Positions 16,240 through 23,862 of a stretch of DNA of 64,000 nt are shown piece by piece; positions within the stretch are counted from its first letter, which is position 1, and the number at the start of each line of letters is the position of its first letter. This DNA comes from JAXGYX01 sp040772065 (lineage in GTDB: Bacteria; Bacillota; Clostridia; Saccharofermentanales; Fastidiosipilaceae): assembly GCA_040772065.1 (NCBI GenBank), contig JAXGYX010000001.1:2046001-2110000 (forward strand). The letters run 5' to 3'. The translations under genes and the position numbers were made by a program. Below the pieces are notes generated by a model, which saw only the letters and a program-made list of their open reading frames with translations, made no database searches and was not told the DNA's origin.

Positions 16240-18294
16240 CTATTTTTTGTGAAATTCCGGCTTCCATGTCGTGCGCTCGATAATCGGATCGAACAAGAGC
16301 AACAAGGCCGGTAAAAACGTGGTGACAAGCAGCAGGGACAACAAAGCTCCGCGTCCCAGCACGATGCCCAGCTCACTGACCACATCCAGGCTGGACACGA
16401 TGCCCAGGATGAATCCGACCGTGGTCAAAATCAGCGCGGGTGGCAGCAACGCCGGAACGGACTCCGCGTAGGCTCGCTGGGCGGAAGTGATCTTGCCGAA
16501 CAGTTTTCGATTGTCCATATAATGTTGGCTGAATAAAATCCCATAATCGATTGTCGCGCCGAGCTGCACGGTACTGATGACCAGATAACCAATGAAGCTG
16601 AGGTTGGTGCCCTGAAAATAGGGAATCGCGAGATTGATCCAGATCGACGCTTCAATTGTCAACAGTAAAATCAGCGCCAGCGCGACAGAGCGGAAGGTGA
16701 TCAGCAACACGATTCCGACCGCCAAGATGGCCAGTCCGTTCACTAACCGGTTGTCCTTGCGGATGGTGTCCCGCATGTCCAGCGTGCTGAAGTTTTCGCC
16801 GGCCAGATGCGCTCCTTGTGGATAGACCGCCTCGACCTGCGCGCGCAGATCACTTGCGAGTCCGAACGCGTGATCACCCTCGGCCAACGAATCGGCGATG
16901 ACGATAAACAGGCTATACTGATCAGACCTCAGCTGGCGAACTTGCTCCTGAGGTAAAATATCAATGGGGATCTCTGCGCCTGCCATGCCGGTCAGGGAGA
17001 TCACGGATTTAACATCCGGCAGGTTTTTCAACCGCCGATCCAGCTCTTTTTCTTTTGCGCGGCTATCGTTGGGAACGAGAATCGCCATCTGCATGTTGTT
17101 GCCGAATTTCTCCTCGATGGTCTGTCGGTCCAACAGTTCGCGTGAGTTTTCCTCGTACGCGCCCATGCCGTAGAAAAATGTGTTGTGGCTTTGCGCCAGG
17201 TAAGAGGGGATGACAACCAATATGACCAACACCAACAGAACCCAGCGTATTTTGATCACCGCTTTGCCCAGCTTCGCGAAATTCGGTAGAAACGGACGAT
17301 GGGTGGTTTTATCGATCCACTTGTAGATGTATATAGTGACGATGGGCAACAGAAACATGACAGAGATCAGACTGAAAATGACTCCCTTTGCAAGTACCAG
17401 CCCCATGTCCGGTCCCAGTTGAAAACGCATGAAGACCAGGGCGAGGAAACCAAAAATTGTGGTCATCGCGGAAGAGGTGATCGCGGAAAACGCTTTGGTC
17501 ATCGCCTTTTCCATCGCCTCGACCGTCTCGTAACCCTCCTGACGATATTGGTTGAAGCGGTGCAGCATGAAAATCGCGTAGTCCATTGAGACCGCGAGCT
17601 GCAACACTGCGGCGATGGACTGGGTGATATAGGAGACTTCTCCAAAAATTATATTGGTTCCCATATTGAGCACGACAGCCACACCGATCGCCAATAGCAG
17701 GAGAAGGGGTTCCAACCAGGAATGGGTGCTGATCGTCAAAATGACCAAGGCAAGGGGGACCGCGATGATTATAATGGTCGCCATTTCCGAGTTGACCGCC
17801 GCGCGGGCATTGGCCTGGTCAACCACCTGACCTGAAATCGCAGCGTCAGGACCGACGAGAGCGCGCAGGGACGCCAAAGAGGCGGTGTAGTCCTCCTCGT
17901 CCACCGTCACCTGAAACAGCGCGCCGCCATCCAGATAATATCCGTCCACGGTTTGCTGATCCTGCATGGCGAGCGGCTGACGCAGGTCGACAACATCGTC
18001 CAACCAGATCACGTCCAGAATGTTGGCGTCGCCTATCATGTTACGCTTATATTCAAGGGCCTGAGGAATGGAAATATCGGGAATGTACACCTGCGCATTG
18101 GGAATTGACTGCTCGAACTCCCGCTCCATCTCACGCATGGCCTCGGTGGAGGGAGCGTCGCTTGGCACATAATCGGCCAGATTATAGTTGACTCGCACAA
18201 AAGGCATGAGGAAAATAGACACAACGGTGGCGCTTAGAAAAAAAAACAGCACCAATTTACGGTGTTTTAAGACAAATTTCGCAATCCGCTCCAA
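16240..18294 (-). CDS. MMPL/RND-family transporter
   Basis: About 684-residue membrane exporter of the MMPL (RND) superfamily. It has the two-fold RND plan: a membrane segment followed by an extracellular domain (about 35-190) and five helices, then the same again. Visible signatures are MDYAIFMLHRFNQYRQEG and ATIDYGILFSQHYMDNRK, the repeated Asp-Tyr helix-4 motif. The start is TTG 18294, with AAGGAGGG at correct spacing; the upstream ATG at 18336 has no ribosome binding site. Substrate unknown; homologues export lipids or drugs. It forms an operon with the LxxG-repeat protein. Confidence 0.88.
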   Translation of the reverse strand: MERIAKFVLKHRKLVLFFFLSATVVSIFLMPFVRVNYNLADYVPSDAPSTEAMREMEREFEQSIPNAQVYIPDISIPQALEYKRNMIGDANILDVIWLDDVVDLRQPLAMQDQQTVDGYYLDGGALFQVTVDEEDYTASLASLRALVGPDAAISGQVVDQANARAAVNSEMATIIIIAVPLALVILTISTHSWLEPLLLLLAIGVAVVLNMGTNIIFGEVSYITQSIAAVLQLAVSMDYAIFMLHRFNQYRQEGYETVEAMEKAMTKAFSAITSSAMTTIFGFLALVFMRFQLGPDMGLVLAKGVIFSLISVMFLLPIVTIYIYKWIDKTTHRPFLPNFAKLGKAVIKIRWVLLVLVILVVIPSYLAQSHNTFFYGMGAYEENSRELLDRQTIEEKFGNNMQMAILVPNDSRAKEKELDRRLKNLPDVKSVISLTGMAGAEIPIDILPQEQVRQLRSDQYSLFIVIADSLAEGDHAFGLASDLRAQVEAVYPQGAHLAGENFSTLDMRDTIRKDNRLVNGLAILAVGIVLLITFRSVALALILLLTIEASIWINLAIPYFQGTNLSFIGYLVISTVQLGATIDYGILFSQHYMDNRKLFGKITSAQRAYAESVPALLPPALILTTVGFILGIVSSLDVVSELGIVLGRGALLSLLLVTTFLPALLLLFDPIIERTTWKPEFHKK

Positions 18295-18359
18295 ATTGTC
18301 CCTCCTTTTTGCGATTTCGCTGGCAAATGTCAACAAAATACTTAGCTTGTTAGTTAAAC

Positions 18360-18365
18360 ATTATA
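18360..18365 (-). promoter_or_regulatory. Possible -10 box of MMPL gene
   Basis: On the minus strand TATAAT occurs here, about 65 bp before the TTG start. No good -35 box is visible at 16-18 bp, so the call is weak. It lies 43 bp from the left target duplication of the insertion sequence, so the promoter core would have escaped the insertion. Confidence 0.3.
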
Positions 18366-18407
18366 GCGAAGTTGAATAAACGATTTGGCGTGAATTGGTA
18401 AACGATT

Positions 18408-18424
18408 TTGAAACAATTAATCAG
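18408..18424. repeat. Left target-site duplication of IS
   Basis: The 17-mer TTGAAACAATTAATCAG directly abuts the left tip (TGTCAA) of the insertion sequence and is repeated exactly at 19897-19913. Confidence 0.8.
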
Positions 18425-18491
18425 TGTCAATAATCAGTGAATCTTTCACCCCTAAAGAGACTTAATTAATCAGTGAATCTTTCACCCTCCA

Positions 18492-18526
18492 AGGCGCTCT
18501 CATCGATGAGCGCCTGATTTTTTAGC
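18492..18526 (+). terminator. Hairpin with U-run inside IS left end
   Basis: AGGCGCTC (18492-18499) pairs with GAGCGCCT (18508-18515), followed by GATTTTTTAG on the plus strand. In this orientation it would stop transcription entering the element from the left, antisense to the transposase. It overlaps the transposase stop codon. Confidence 0.5.
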
Positions 18527-19774
18527 ATTACTGAGCAGATAGAATGTCAAGAGATCTACAACAACGGCAGGCAAATCTCCAGTCCTGACGGGGCCTTTAC
18601 GTTTCTTTGTTATCTCATCCAATGGATAGATTGGATAGAAAGCGCCATTGATGAGTGCGCGCATACCATGCTTCTCGCTCAGCAAGATCATGACTTTTGT
18701 GCGTGCGGGGAACTTATTCTGTTCAATTTTAAATAGCTTATTTCGTATGGAGATGGTCGAACCGGACGACAAACTGCGTTCGAGTTTTGCACATAACAGA
18801 CGATCCAAATCTTCAGTATGCGGTAGAGGGACAAAAGCAGAGTACGATTCAGCCGGCTCGACTGCGAATTGAGCATTAAACATTGGGATATACTCAAGTA
18901 AAAAAGCGTTGGCTTCTTGTACATCGCTGATGCCTCTTAGAGCAAACTCAACCGGCAACCGGCTCTGCAAGGTATCCCAGAGGCGTTCGATTCGCCCTTT
19001 AGCCTGTGGGCTGTGAGCGGGAAACATGTCGATACCTAACCGCTCGACGATCTTGCCAAATTGTGTTAATTTCTTTTCAGTCCCGGCAAGTTGCTCTTCA
19101 ATCGAGAGATCCAACTCTCTCTTTTGATTCACAAAGAACACGCTGTACTTGTCGGGGTACAGGGATTGCGGAATCCCGTAATTGCAGAGTGTCTGCCTGG
19201 ATACCTCAAGGTAGCCGAGCAGGCACTCGTTTTTACACATGTAGAGTCCGGTAATCTGACCTGTGGCGTCGTCAATAAAGCCGTGCAGACTGAAGTTCTC
19301 CGTTCCGCCAAACCATGGATAGGGAGTGGCATCGACCTGCAGCATCATGCCCAGGGCGGGCTTCCTTGGCCTGCTAGGGTGTAGTTTCTTTTTTCTTCGC
19401 CTGCTCTTGGGGCTTTTAATACCGGCATCAGTCAGCAGGCGATAAACGGTGGAGTAGCTGATGTCCAGTCGGTAACGCTGCTGCAAGATCTCATGAAAAT
19501 GTCTGAAATTGCTCTGTTTAAGTGGTTCTGTTTCCCTTAAGGCCAGTACCTGCTCAGCCAGCTGCTGTGCAACGCGTTTGGGTGATGGACGATTTGTATT
19601 ACCGTGAATGACAGCAACAGCTCCGACTTCCTTGAACTCCTTCTTGAGCTGCTTAATTCGTCTTTCGCTAAGCCCGAGACGATCGGCTGCCTGTCTCACA
19701 GTTATCTTGCCCTCCACGCATTGCTTGATGACAAAGTGACGATTTAGTTCCTGCGTATTCATTTCAAGTTTCAT
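18500..19774 (-). CDS. DDE transposase (ISNCY/IS1202-like)
   Basis: 424-residue transposase. The N-terminus is a helix-turn-helix (VKQ-type, TVRQAADRLGLSERRIKQLKKEF), followed by a second HTH-like region and an integrase-core (rve) DDE domain: the first Asp in LQVDATPYPWFGG, the second in SLYPDKYSVF, and Glu in AHSPQAKGRIERLWDTLQSRL. The C-terminus carries a small beta domain (SIRNKLFKIEQNKFPARTKVMILL). The gene looks intact, and the near-perfect target duplication suggests recent insertion. AGGAGG is one base from ATG 19774, so ATG 19762 may be used instead. Confidence 0.9.
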   Translation of the reverse strand: MKLEMNTQELNRHFVIKQCVEGKITVRQAADRLGLSERRIKQLKKEFKEVGAVAVIHGNTNRPSPKRVAQQLAEQVLALRETEPLKQSNFRHFHEILQQRYRLDISYSTVYRLLTDAGIKSPKSRRRKKKLHPSRPRKPALGMMLQVDATPYPWFGGTENFSLHGFIDDATGQITGLYMCKNECLLGYLEVSRQTLCNYGIPQSLYPDKYSVFFVNQKRELDLSIEEQLAGTEKKLTQFGKIVERLGIDMFPAHSPQAKGRIERLWDTLQSRLPVEFALRGISDVQEANAFLLEYIPMFNAQFAVEPAESYSAFVPLPHTEDLDRLLCAKLERSLSSGSTISIRNKLFKIEQNKFPARTKVMILLSEKHGMRALINGAFYPIYPLDEITKKRKGPVRTGDLPAVVVDLLTFYLLSNAKKSGAHR

Positions 19775-19896
19775 GCCTCCTATTATGCGTGTGCAGAAGA
19801 ATTCTTTCAGAGGTCGATGTCCCTAGAGCCCACCCCCCCTGGGGTGAAAGATTCACTGATTACTTACAGGGGTGAAATTATCACAGATTAACAACA

Positions 19897-19913
19897 TTGA
19901 AACAATTAATCAG
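19897..19913. repeat. Right target-site duplication of IS
   Basis: Exact second copy of TTGAAACAATTAATCAG, directly after the right tip ACAACA of the element. Confidence 0.8.
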
Positions 19914-19942
19914 TTGACTTTTTCACGCCATTGCAACATAAT
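19914..19942 (+). promoter_or_regulatory. Promoter of yceD-rpmF
   Basis: TTGACT (19914-19919), a 17-bp spacer and CATAAT (19937-19942) form a good sigma-A-type promoter. It begins immediately after the right target duplication of the insertion sequence, so the insertion kept the core promoter but replaced everything upstream of the -35 box. Confidence 0.65.
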
Positions 19943-19973
19943 ATTTGTCGTGTCTGTGGAGGTATCCCTTAGT

Positions 19974-20513
19974 ATGAAACTGGATATTAGCTCGGTTTTA
20001 AGAGAGGCGGGAGCGGTTGAGACCTTTCGCTTCGAAAAGGAGAGGATCGATCCGGTCGATCCGATCAGCGAGACCGAGTATATTGGTCCGATTATTTTTC
20101 AGGGGACGATCCGCCACACCGGCAAGGAGGCCCGCCTACAGTTGCTCGGCACAGTCGAGACGAAGGCGCGCACGGCCTGCACTCGCTGCGCGACCCGCTT
20201 TGAGCATGCGGTGCGGGCGGAGGTGGATGTGGTGTTCGCGCCGGACCGGGACGAGGAGCCGACTGTTGATCAAGGCGTGGGTTTTGGCGAAGATTCGCCG
20301 GCGGACTATCCGCTGACCGGCCCGATCTTGGATTTAGGTGAAGTCGCCCGTGACGCGATCCTGCTCGCTTTGCCCATGCAGGTTTTATGCTCGGAAGGGT
20401 GCAAAGGGATCTGTCCGGTTTGCGGAGCCAATCGCAATGAGGATACCTGCGCTTGTGAAGAATCAGATAACGGTGCCGGATCGCCGTTTGATATTTTAAA
20501 AAAACTTCTTTAA
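19974..20513 (+). CDS. yceD: YceD-family (DUF177) protein
   Basis: 179-residue protein of the DUF177/YceD family, which is nearly always encoded just before rpmF (L32) and is linked to 23S rRNA/ribosome metabolism. Conserved features are LLGTVETKARTACTRCATRFEH and the C-terminal Cys cluster CSEGCKGICPVCGANRNEDTC, a probable metal site. ATG 19974 is chosen over the longer frame because GGAGG precedes it and the longer frame would start inside the insertion sequence. Confidence 0.92.
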   Translation: MKLDISSVLREAGAVETFRFEKERIDPVDPISETEYIGPIIFQGTIRHTGKEARLQLLGTVETKARTACTRCATRFEHAVRAEVDVVFAPDRDEEPTVDQGVGFGEDSPADYPLTGPILDLGEVARDAILLALPMQVLCSEGCKGICPVCGANRNEDTCACEESDNGAGSPFDILKKLL

Positions 20514-20556
20514 ACTCTTCCCGGCGGGAGTGTTTTGGATGATGGAGGTGTAGAAA

Positions 20557-20742
20557 ATGGCAGTACCAAAGAGAAAATGGTCGAAAATGCGATCAAATCG
20601 CGCCCGCTCCAATTGGAAAGCGATGTCGGCTCCCACTCTTGTTGAATGTCCGCGTTGTCACAATTTGATGGCCGCTCACAAGGTTTGCAAGACCTGTGGC
20701 ACATATCGTGGCAGAGATGTTCTGAAGATCCGGGATGTGTGA
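20557..20742 (+). CDS. rpmF: 50S ribosomal protein L32
   Basis: 61-residue ribosomal protein. It starts MAVPKRKWSKMRSNRARSNW and has the C-C-C-C zinc knuckle (CPRCHNLMAAHKVCKTCGTY). This is the zinc-binding form of L32. ATG 20557 has GGAGG ten bases upstream. It forms an operon with yceD. Confidence 0.97.
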   Translation: MAVPKRKWSKMRSNRARSNWKAMSAPTLVECPRCHNLMAAHKVCKTCGTYRGRDVLKIRDV

Positions 20743-20764
20743 TGATTTTGACGATGATTTGGAG

Positions 20765-20799
20765 AACAGCGGGATCGGATGTCTCGCTGTTTTTTGTTG
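20765..20799 (+). terminator. Terminator after rpmF
   Basis: A 10-bp stem with one G-T pair (20765-20774 with 20782-20791), a 7-base loop and the U-rich TTTTTGTTG. It separates yceD-rpmF from the DUF512-der genes. Confidence 0.75.
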
Positions 20800-20873
20800 T
20801 CGGACGCGGATCCATTTGAATGAGCCGGAGGCTGTGAACGGACGCAATGCTTAATGAATGAGGTGGCTTTGCC

Positions 20874-22310
20874 ATGAGACAATCAAAGCCAAAGTCGAAC
20901 AGGGGACAGCTGATCACGGCTGTTGAGCCCGGCAGCATCGCAGATGAGCTTGGCATACGGCCGGGCGATCGCCTGGCGCGGCTGAACGACCAACCGGTGC
21001 GGGATGTGTTTGCCTACCGACTACAGATTTTGGAAGAAAATTTGCTGCTTGAAATCGAGACCGAAGAGGGAGAGAGACTGATCTTCGAGATCGAAAAAGA
21101 TGAAGACGAACTGTTGGGCATGGAGTTTGAAGATGGCCTGATGGACGAAAGTCGGCATTGCCACAATAAATGCGTTTTTTGTTTCATTGACCAGCTCCCG
21201 CAGGGCATGCGGGACTCACTTTACTTTAAGGATGATGATTTGCGGCTGTCTTTCCTGACCGGAAATTACGTGACGCTGACCAACATAGACGATGAAGAGC
21301 TGAATCGGCTGATTGACTACCGACTCTCACCAATGAATGTGTCGGTGCACACCACCAATCCTGAGTTGAGGTTTAAAATGCTGGGCAACCCGCGCAGCGT
21401 TAAAATTATGGAACAACTTGACCGGATCGGACGGTCGGGGATCGAGCTGAATTGTCAGATTGTGCTTTGCCCTGACGTCAATGACGGCATGGAACTGGAG
21501 CGAACGCTGGAAGATCTTGAGACCTTGGGAGACAGTCTGCTCAGCGTCGCGGTGGTGCCGGTGGGGATCACAAAATATCGGACGGAGAATCGCTTATATC
21601 CGCTGAACAGTTTTAACCAATTGAGCGCGGAGGCTGTTTTGGACCAGGTCGAGCGTTGGCAACGGCGCTTTTTGAAGACAGCCGGCAGAAGAATTTTTTT
21701 TGCCGCCGATGAGTTTTATCTACGGGCGCGGCGTCCCGTCCCACCATATAAAGATTATGAGGGATTCCCGCAGCTGGAAAATGGTGTGGGCATGCTCGCG
21801 CTGCTGACTCAAGAGATTGAATCGGGTTTGCATGACCGACAATCACCTGCGTGGGACTCGAGCGAGGCCGGACGGCGGGACGACAGCGAGCCGCGCCTGC
21901 TTTGCGGCGACCTGCCGGGGGCGGTCGACGCCGTTCATATCTTGACGGGGACCGACGCGGCGCCCTGGTTGGAACGGTACGCAAGGAAGATGAGTGAGCT
22001 GTATCCTTTTCAGATTCAGGTTCACGCGGTGAGAAACTGTTTTTTCGGTGAAAAGATAACGGTCGCCGGCCTGCTGACGGGAGAGGATCTGTTTCAGGCG
22101 ATCGAGCGACTGACCTGCCAAAAGAGTCAGTCAGTGGTGTTGATTCCTGACTGTACGCTCCGCGCGGACGAAGATGTCTTCCTGGACGGTGTGACTCCGA
22201 CTCAATTGTCCGAACGGACAGATTGTTGTGTGCTGGTCGGGCGGGAGAGCGGGACAGGTTTGTTGCGGGCGCTGGATCTGGTCGCCGAGCGCGCCACCGC
22301 TTTCAAATAA
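20874..22310 (+). CDS. DUF512 radical-SAM/PDZ protein
   Basis: 478-residue protein of the DUF512 family. It has an N-terminal PDZ-like domain (AVEPGSIADELGIRPGDRLARLN, about 12-70), a radical-SAM-type cluster CHNKCVFC (about 99-106, C-x3-C-x2-C) followed by FIDQLPQGMRDSLYFKDDD, a TIM-barrel region, and the C-terminal DUF512 domain. These genes are typically next to der in Clostridia, as here, and have been suggested to act in ribosome or tRNA-related redox modification; no reaction is established. Internal residues about 315-345 are low-complexity (ESGLHDRQSPAWDSSEAGRR). Confidence 0.9.
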   Translation: MRQSKPKSNRGQLITAVEPGSIADELGIRPGDRLARLNDQPVRDVFAYRLQILEENLLLEIETEEGERLIFEIEKDEDELLGMEFEDGLMDESRHCHNKCVFCFIDQLPQGMRDSLYFKDDDLRLSFLTGNYVTLTNIDDEELNRLIDYRLSPMNVSVHTTNPELRFKMLGNPRSVKIMEQLDRIGRSGIELNCQIVLCPDVNDGMELERTLEDLETLGDSLLSVAVVPVGITKYRTENRLYPLNSFNQLSAEAVLDQVERWQRRFLKTAGRRIFFAADEFYLRARRPVPPYKDYEGFPQLENGVGMLALLTQEIESGLHDRQSPAWDSSEAGRRDDSEPRLLCGDLPGAVDAVHILTGTDAAPWLERYARKMSELYPFQIQVHAVRNCFFGEKITVAGLLTGEDLFQAIERLTCQKSQSVVLIPDCTLRADEDVFLDGVTPTQLSERTDCCVLVGRESGTGLLRALDLVAERATAFK

Positions 22311-22313
22311 CGT

Positions 22314-22319
22314 TATAAT
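22314..22319 (+). promoter_or_regulatory. Possible -10 box before der leader
   Basis: TATAAT directly after the DUF512 stop codon. No convincing -35 is present. If used, it would start a 130-base leader that contains the strong inverted repeat at 22382-22441. Confidence 0.3.
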
Positions 22320-22381
22320 GTTTCAGACTTAACTATGTGAAACCTTAATTGCGTGCAAGCTGAATTTTGCAGCGCGTCAGG

Positions 22382-22441
22382 CAGACTTTGACGGCTGTCG
22401 CGGATCAGACACAGGATCCGCCACGTGTTTGTCAAAGTCTG
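22382..22441 (+). repeat. Two-tier inverted repeat in der leader
   Basis: CAGACTTTGAC (22382-22392) is perfectly complementary to GTCAAAGTCTG (22431-22441), and inside it GCGGATC (22400-22406) to GATCCGC (22415-22421) with an 8-base loop. No U-run follows; the der start codon is 20 bases downstream. It is a probable structured leader of the der mRNA (see findings). Confidence 0.6.
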
Positions 22442-22460
22442 AATGGGAAAGTGAGAATAC

Positions 22461-23789
22461 ATGTCAAAACCTCTGGTGGCCGTGGTCGGCAGACCCAATG
22501 TGGGCAAATCAACTTTTTTCAACTATGTCGCGGGGCGACGTGTCAGCATTGTTGACGACAAACCGGGTGTGACCCGAGACCGCGTGTACAGCGAGGCGGA
22601 GTGGTGCGGCCATGAGTTTGACATGGTGGACACAGGAGGCATTGAGCCGTCGACATCGGACGAACTGTTGAGACAGATGCGTCGCCAGGCGCAGATCGCC
22701 ATAGAGACCGCCGATGTGATTTTGCTGCTCGTGGATTCGCGCAGCGGTATTCAGGCTGCGGACAGTGAGATCGCGGGCATGTTGCGCAAGGCCGGCAAGC
22801 CGGTCTTGTTGGTGGTGAACAAATGCGACACGCCGGGGCCCTTTCCACCTGAGGCCTATGAGTTTTATAATCTGGGTTTGGGAGAGGTTTATCCCATTTC
22901 GTCTATTCATGGTCTGGGCATGGGTGATCTGCTGGACGCGATTGTCGAGCGGTTCCCGACCGCCGCCGCCGCGCAGGACATGGTAGAACCGATCAAGGTG
23001 GCGATCGTCGGCAAACCGAATGTCGGCAAGTCATCGCTTGTCAACCGGCTGACCGGTGAGGACCGCGCGATTGTGTCGGACACCGCCGGCACGACGCGGG
23101 ATGCGATTGACAGCGCGCTGAGCACCGATGAGGGAGACTTCCTGTTGATCGACACTGCCGGTATGCGCAAGAAAAGTCGCATCTCGGATGACGTGGAACA
23201 TTACAGCATCCTCCGGGCGGTTGGGGCGATTGAACGATCGGATGTCTGCGTGATCATGCTGTCGGCGGAACACGGCATCACCGAACAGGACACAAAGATA
23301 GCCGGCCTGGCGCACAACGCGGGCAAAGCCTCGATTGTCGTGGTGAATAAATGGGACCTGATCGAGAAGGATCATAAGACGGCGGATATTTACAAGGCGC
23401 AAATCAAAGAGCGCCTGTCATTCATGGACTACGCGCCGATTCTTTTTGTCTCGGCGAAAACCGGTCAGCGAATCGAAAGGATCTTGCCGGCCGTCCGGGA
23501 GGCTTACGAAATGTCCATCTATCGGGTGCCGACCGGTGTGCTGAACGATGTGATCGGAGAGGCGCAGGCGATCACTCCGGCGCCCACCTACAAAGGCCGC
23601 AGGTTGAAAATCAAATATGTGACCCAACCTTCGATCCAACCGCCGACATTTGTCTTGTTTGTGAACAGCGTCGAACTGATGCATTTTTCATACGAGCGCT
23701 ATTTGGAAAATCAGCTGCGCAGACAGTTCGGCTTCGTCGGAACTCCACTTGTCATTCAAATGAAGGGCCCCCGCAAAGAAACAGATTGA
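22461..23789 (+). CDS. der: Ribosome biogenesis GTPase Der (EngA)
   Basis: Double-GTPase needed for 50S subunit assembly. Two G domains are visible, the first with GRPNVGKST, DTGG and NKCD, the second (from about 175) with GKPNVGKSS, DTAGMRKK and NKWD. A C-terminal KH-like domain follows (about 350-442, ending in a basic tail GPRKETD). Length of 442 residues is normal. It is preceded by a structured leader and the DUF512 gene. Confidence 0.98.
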   Translation: MSKPLVAVVGRPNVGKSTFFNYVAGRRVSIVDDKPGVTRDRVYSEAEWCGHEFDMVDTGGIEPSTSDELLRQMRRQAQIAIETADVILLLVDSRSGIQAADSEIAGMLRKAGKPVLLVVNKCDTPGPFPPEAYEFYNLGLGEVYPISSIHGLGMGDLLDAIVERFPTAAAAQDMVEPIKVAIVGKPNVGKSSLVNRLTGEDRAIVSDTAGTTRDAIDSALSTDEGDFLLIDTAGMRKKSRISDDVEHYSILRAVGAIERSDVCVIMLSAEHGITEQDTKIAGLAHNAGKASIVVVNKWDLIEKDHKTADIYKAQIKERLSFMDYAPILFVSAKTGQRIERILPAVREAYEMSIYRVPTGVLNDVIGEAQAITPAPTYKGRRLKIKYVTQPSIQPPTFVLFVNSVELMHFSYERYLENQLRRQFGFVGTPLVIQMKGPRKETD

Positions 23790-23862
23790 CGAGCCGCCCA
23801 AACAAAACAGGTCATTGAATCAAATCGGGTAAGTAAAAATGGAATAATAGAAACTAGGTAAT

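Larger units (their letters stand above)
18425..19896 (-). mobile_element. Insertion sequence, IS1202/ISNCY-like
   Basis: A complete 1472-bp element. Its tips are TGTCAA on the left and the complement of TGTTGT on the right (...ACAACA). Imperfect terminal inverted repeats each contain two copies of a palindromic 13-mer: GTGAATCTTTCAC at 18437-18449 and 18473-18485; GTGAAAGATTCAC at 19844-19856 and GTGAAATTATCAC at 19872-19884. It is flanked by an exact 17-bp duplication. A single intact DDE transposase gene fills it. The element sits between the divergently transcribed MMPL and yceD-rpmF operons and ends one base before the yceD -35 box. Confidence 0.85.
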
